DNA of 64,000 nt, taken from contig NZ_LAKD02000027.1 in the NCBI RefSeq assembly GCF_000968685.2, positions 62,001 to 126,000 on the forward strand, written 5' to 3'. Below the pieces are notes generated by a model. The model made no database searches and had not been told where the DNA came from. It worked only from the letters and a program-made list of their open reading frames with translations. Source of the stretch: Streptomyces antioxidans. Lineage in GTDB: Bacteria; Actinomycetota; Actinomycetes; Streptomycetales; Streptomycetaceae. Both the position numbers and the translations under genes were made by a program. Each line of letters opens with the position of its first letter. Position 1 is the first letter of the stretch. Below, piece after piece: positions 61,931 to 64,000 of this stretch.

Positions 61931-63058
61931 TCAGCGGCGTCGCCACTCCTCGGCGAGCAGTTCGTAGGAGCGCACCCGGTCGGCGTGGCGGTGGGTGATG
62001 GTGGTGATGAGCAGTTCGTCCGCGCCGGTGGCCTCCTGGAGTTGTTCGAGCTGGTCGGCGACGTGCGCGGGTGAGCCGACGAATTGGGTGTCCACCCGGT
62101 CGGCGACCAGCTCCCGGTCCGCGTCGGACCAGGGGTGGGCGCGGGCCTGTTCGGGGGTGGGGAAGGGAATGGCCCCCTCGGCGGTGCGGATGCTGCGGAC
62201 CCACAGACCGTAGCCGGTGGCGCGGTCGCGGGCGGTGGCGTCGTCCTCGGCGACCACCACATCGGCGGAGACGCTGACGTACGGCTTGTCGAGCACATCG
62301 GACGGCTGGAACGCGGCGCGGTACGCCTCGACGGCCTCCAGCACGGTGGCGGGGCTGACGTGGTAGTTGGCCGCGAAGCGCAGCCCGCCGCTGGCCGCGA
62401 CCCGGGCGCTCTGCCCGCCGCTGCTGCCGAGGATCCACACCTGTACATCGGCGTGTTCGCCGGGGATCGCGTGTGCTTCGACACCGTCGGCGGAACGGTA
62501 GTCACCGCGCAGCAGCGCGAGGATGTCGTCGATCTGTTCGCCGTAGTCCTGAGCTTCCGCGCCCGGCTGCTGGAGGAGCCGCCGCTGGAGGGCGATGCGT
62601 GGCGACCCGAGCAGCCGCTGGAAGGAGAATCCGGGCGGGATGCGCAGGCCGTTCGGCGTCCGTCCGTCGATGACGGGTGTCGTGGTGGGCGCCGCGTCGC
62701 CGGTGCGCTCGGTGGGGCGTCCGCCGGAGCGGCCGAGCCCGAGGTCCAGCCGTCCGGGATGCAGGGCGTCGATCAGGCCGAACTCCTCGACCGTGGACAG
62801 GGCGGTGCGGTGGCCGAGCTGGACGGCCCCGGAGCCGAGGCGGATGGTGGAGGTGGCGGCGGCGGTCAGGGCCAGCACGACGGCGGGCGAGGTCCCGGCC
62901 ACGCCCGGGTTGAGGTGGTGTTCGGCGAACCAGTAGCGCGCATAGCCGAACCGCTCCGTCCGCTGGGCGAGATCGACGCTGTTGCGCAGCGCCTCGGTGG
63001 CGGTGGAGCCGGAGGAGATGGGCACGAGGTCGAGGACGGCGAGGGGGATGCCGGACAC
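61931..63058 (-). CDS. LLM-class flavin-dependent oxidoreductase
   Basis: 375 residues. The luciferase-like monooxygenase fold is clear: LDLVPISSGSTATEALRNSV at the N-terminus, YARYWFAEHHLNPGVAGTSP, IRLGSGAVQLGHRTALSTVE and the FMN-site stretch VWILGSSGGQSARVAASGGL. These enzymes use reduced FMN supplied by a reductase to oxidise alkanals, sulfonates or xenobiotics. It lies 39 bases after a second LLM gene on the same strand, so they form an operon. Confidence 0.92.
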   Translation of the reverse strand: MSGIPLAVLDLVPISSGSTATEALRNSVDLAQRTERFGYARYWFAEHHLNPGVAGTSPAVVLALTAAATSTIRLGSGAVQLGHRTALSTVEEFGLIDALHPGRLDLGLGRSGGRPTERTGDAAPTTTPVIDGRTPNGLRIPPGFSFQRLLGSPRIALQRRLLQQPGAEAQDYGEQIDDILALLRGDYRSADGVEAHAIPGEHADVQVWILGSSGGQSARVAASGGLRFAANYHVSPATVLEAVEAYRAAFQPSDVLDKPYVSVSADVVVAEDDATARDRATGYGLWVRSIRTAEGAIPFPTPEQARAHPWSDADRELVADRVDTQFVGSPAHVADQLEQLQEATGADELLITTITHRHADRVRSYELLAEEWRRR

Positions 63059-63097
63059 GGTCGGGTTCTCCTCAGCGGGGTCGGCGGACGGGAGACG

Positions 63098-64000
63098 TCA
63101 TGACGCGGCGCGTTCCTGGTGCGCCTCGGTGCCGGGGTGGGCCAGACCGAGGTGGTCGCGCAGGGTCGTGCCCTCGTACTCGGTGCGGAACACACCGCGC
63201 TCCTGCAGCAGCGGGACGACGGTGTCCGCGAAGGCGTCCAGACCGCCGGGGGTGATGTGCGGCACGAGGATGAAGCCATCACTGGCGTCGGCCTGGACGA
63301 AGGAGTTGATGGTCTCGGCGACCGTGGCCGGGGAGCCGATGAACGACTGGCGGTTGCCGGTCTCGATGACCAGGTCACGGATGGACCACTTGTTCGCCGC
63401 CGCCAGCTCCCGCCACTCCCGGGCGACGGCCAGTGGATCGCGGTACATCCGCACCTGGGCGCGGCCGCGGGCGATGGTGTGCTCACCGGGGTCGGGATCG
63501 ATGTCGGGGAGCGGGCCGTCCGGATCGTACGCGGACAGGTCGCGGTTCCAGACGAACTCCAGGTGTTTGATCGCGGTAGCGCCGCTGACCTGTTGGCGGC
63601 GTACCTCGTGGGCCAGCTCCCGCGCCTCGGCGTCGGTGTCACCGAGGACGAAGGTGGCGGCGGGCAGGATCAACAGCTGGTCGTGGGTGCGGCCGTGGCG
63701 GGCGAGGCGGCCCTTGACGTCCGTGTAGAACGCCTGCCCCTCCTTGAGGGTGCTGTACCGGCTGAAGATGGCGTCGGCGGCGGCCGCGGCGAACTCCCTG
63801 CCCTCCTCCGAGTCACCGGCCTGGAAGATCACCGGACGGCCCTGTGGGCTGCGCGGGACGTTGAACTGCCCGGCGATGTCGAAGTGCTGTCCCTGGTGGG
63901 CGAAGGCTCCGGCCCGCGCGTCGCCGAGGAAGGTGCCCGAGGTCTGGTCGGCCACGATCTCATCACCCCGCCAGGAGTCGAACAGCTCGGTGGCGGTGGC
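63098..64000 (-). CDS. NtaA/SnaA-type FMN-dependent monooxygenase, C-terminal part (5' end outside window)
   Basis: The frame is still open at the window edge; about 300 residues are present, where the family has ~440. It contains WRGDEIVADQTSGTFLGD, FDIAGQFNVPRSPQGRPVIF, QAGDSEEGREFAA and FILVPHITPGGLDAFADTVV, characteristic of the NtaA/SnaA/DszA group (nitrilotriacetate, pristinamycin, desulfurisation monooxygenases). It needs an FMN reductase partner. The next gene is another LLM monooxygenase, suggesting a xenobiotic or sulfonate oxidation operon. Confidence 0.92.
   Translation of the reverse strand, partial: ATATELFDSWRGDEIVADQTSGTFLGDARAGAFAHQGQHFDIAGQFNVPRSPQGRPVIFQAGDSEEGREFAAAAADAIFSRYSTLKEGQAFYTDVKGRLARHGRTHDQLLILPAATFVLGDTDAEARELAHEVRRQQVSGATAIKHLEFVWNRDLSAYDPDGPLPDIDPDPGEHTIARGRAQVRMYRDPLAVAREWRELAAANKWSIRDLVIETGNRQSFIGSPATVAETINSFVQADASDGFILVPHITPGGLDAFADTVVPLLQERGVFRTEYEGTTLRDHLGLAHPGTEAHQERAAS

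Noticed and set aside
61264-62505. 413-codon minus-strand frame covering the leader peptide and running antisense-frame through the thioredoxin and LLM genes
   Set aside because: Only its last 29 codons are supported (leader peptide); the rest is a shadow of the thioredoxin and LLM genes.

Overview
The window is chromosomal DNA of a high-GC actinomycete, most likely a Streptomyces. The third codon position is almost always G or C, many starts are GTG or TTG, operons are joined by ATGA/GTGA overlaps, and several families are streptomycete favourites (Rv1733c-like membrane protein, DUF4395/thioredoxin pair, cysteine leader peptide, N-formylating NRPS). I see no tRNA, rRNA, insertion sequence, prophage or CRISPR array.

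Left part (1-13.6 kb): the end of glyA followed by soxBDAG (heterotetrameric sarcosine oxidase), a pirin, a lipoprotein, a TetR regulator with two near-identical operators in front of a three-gene operon of two metallo-beta-lactamase-fold proteins and an NTF2-like protein, then an SDR and an NmrA-type reductase facing a LysR regulator.

Middle part (13.6-38 kb): a compact stress/dormancy island. It holds a P-type ATPase, two tandem universal stress proteins, a DUF1918-nitroreductase fusion (Acg-like), a CBS-BON protein, a [NiFe]-hydrogenase of group 3b type with hypE, hypD, hypC, hypF and its protease, a fused SecDF, a NarL-type two-component system, two DksA/TraR zinc fingers, a short MreB/FtsA-like protein and an Rv1733c-like membrane protein. 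Many of these families are members of the mycobacterial DosR hypoxia regulon. Several divergent promoters here carry palindromes or phased repeats.

Biosynthetic part (38-57.5 kb): a GntR regulator and a two-gene operon. Its first gene is a 3782-residue formyltransferase/NRPS/PKS megasynthase (F - half condensation - A - N-methyltransferase - PCP - KS - AT - DH - KR - ACP - reductase) and its second an Fe/2-oxoglutarate-oxygenase-like protein. My reading of the adenylation pocket suggests glycine, so the assembly line should make an N-formyl-N-methyl-glycyl diketide released by reduction. An 8-bp phased repeat array lies upstream. To the right are a secreted protein, a small membrane protein, an MFS transporter, and broken remnants of an acyl-CoA ligase and of an NRPS condensation start joined to a type II thioesterase, which suggests that a larger cluster has decayed.

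Right part (57.7-64 kb): a secreted subtilisin, a cystathionine beta-synthase/cysteine synthase with a tiny coupled ORF, a DUF4395 protein behind a cysteine-containing leader peptide, a membrane-anchored thioredoxin, and two flavin-dependent LLM monooxygenases, the last running off the window.
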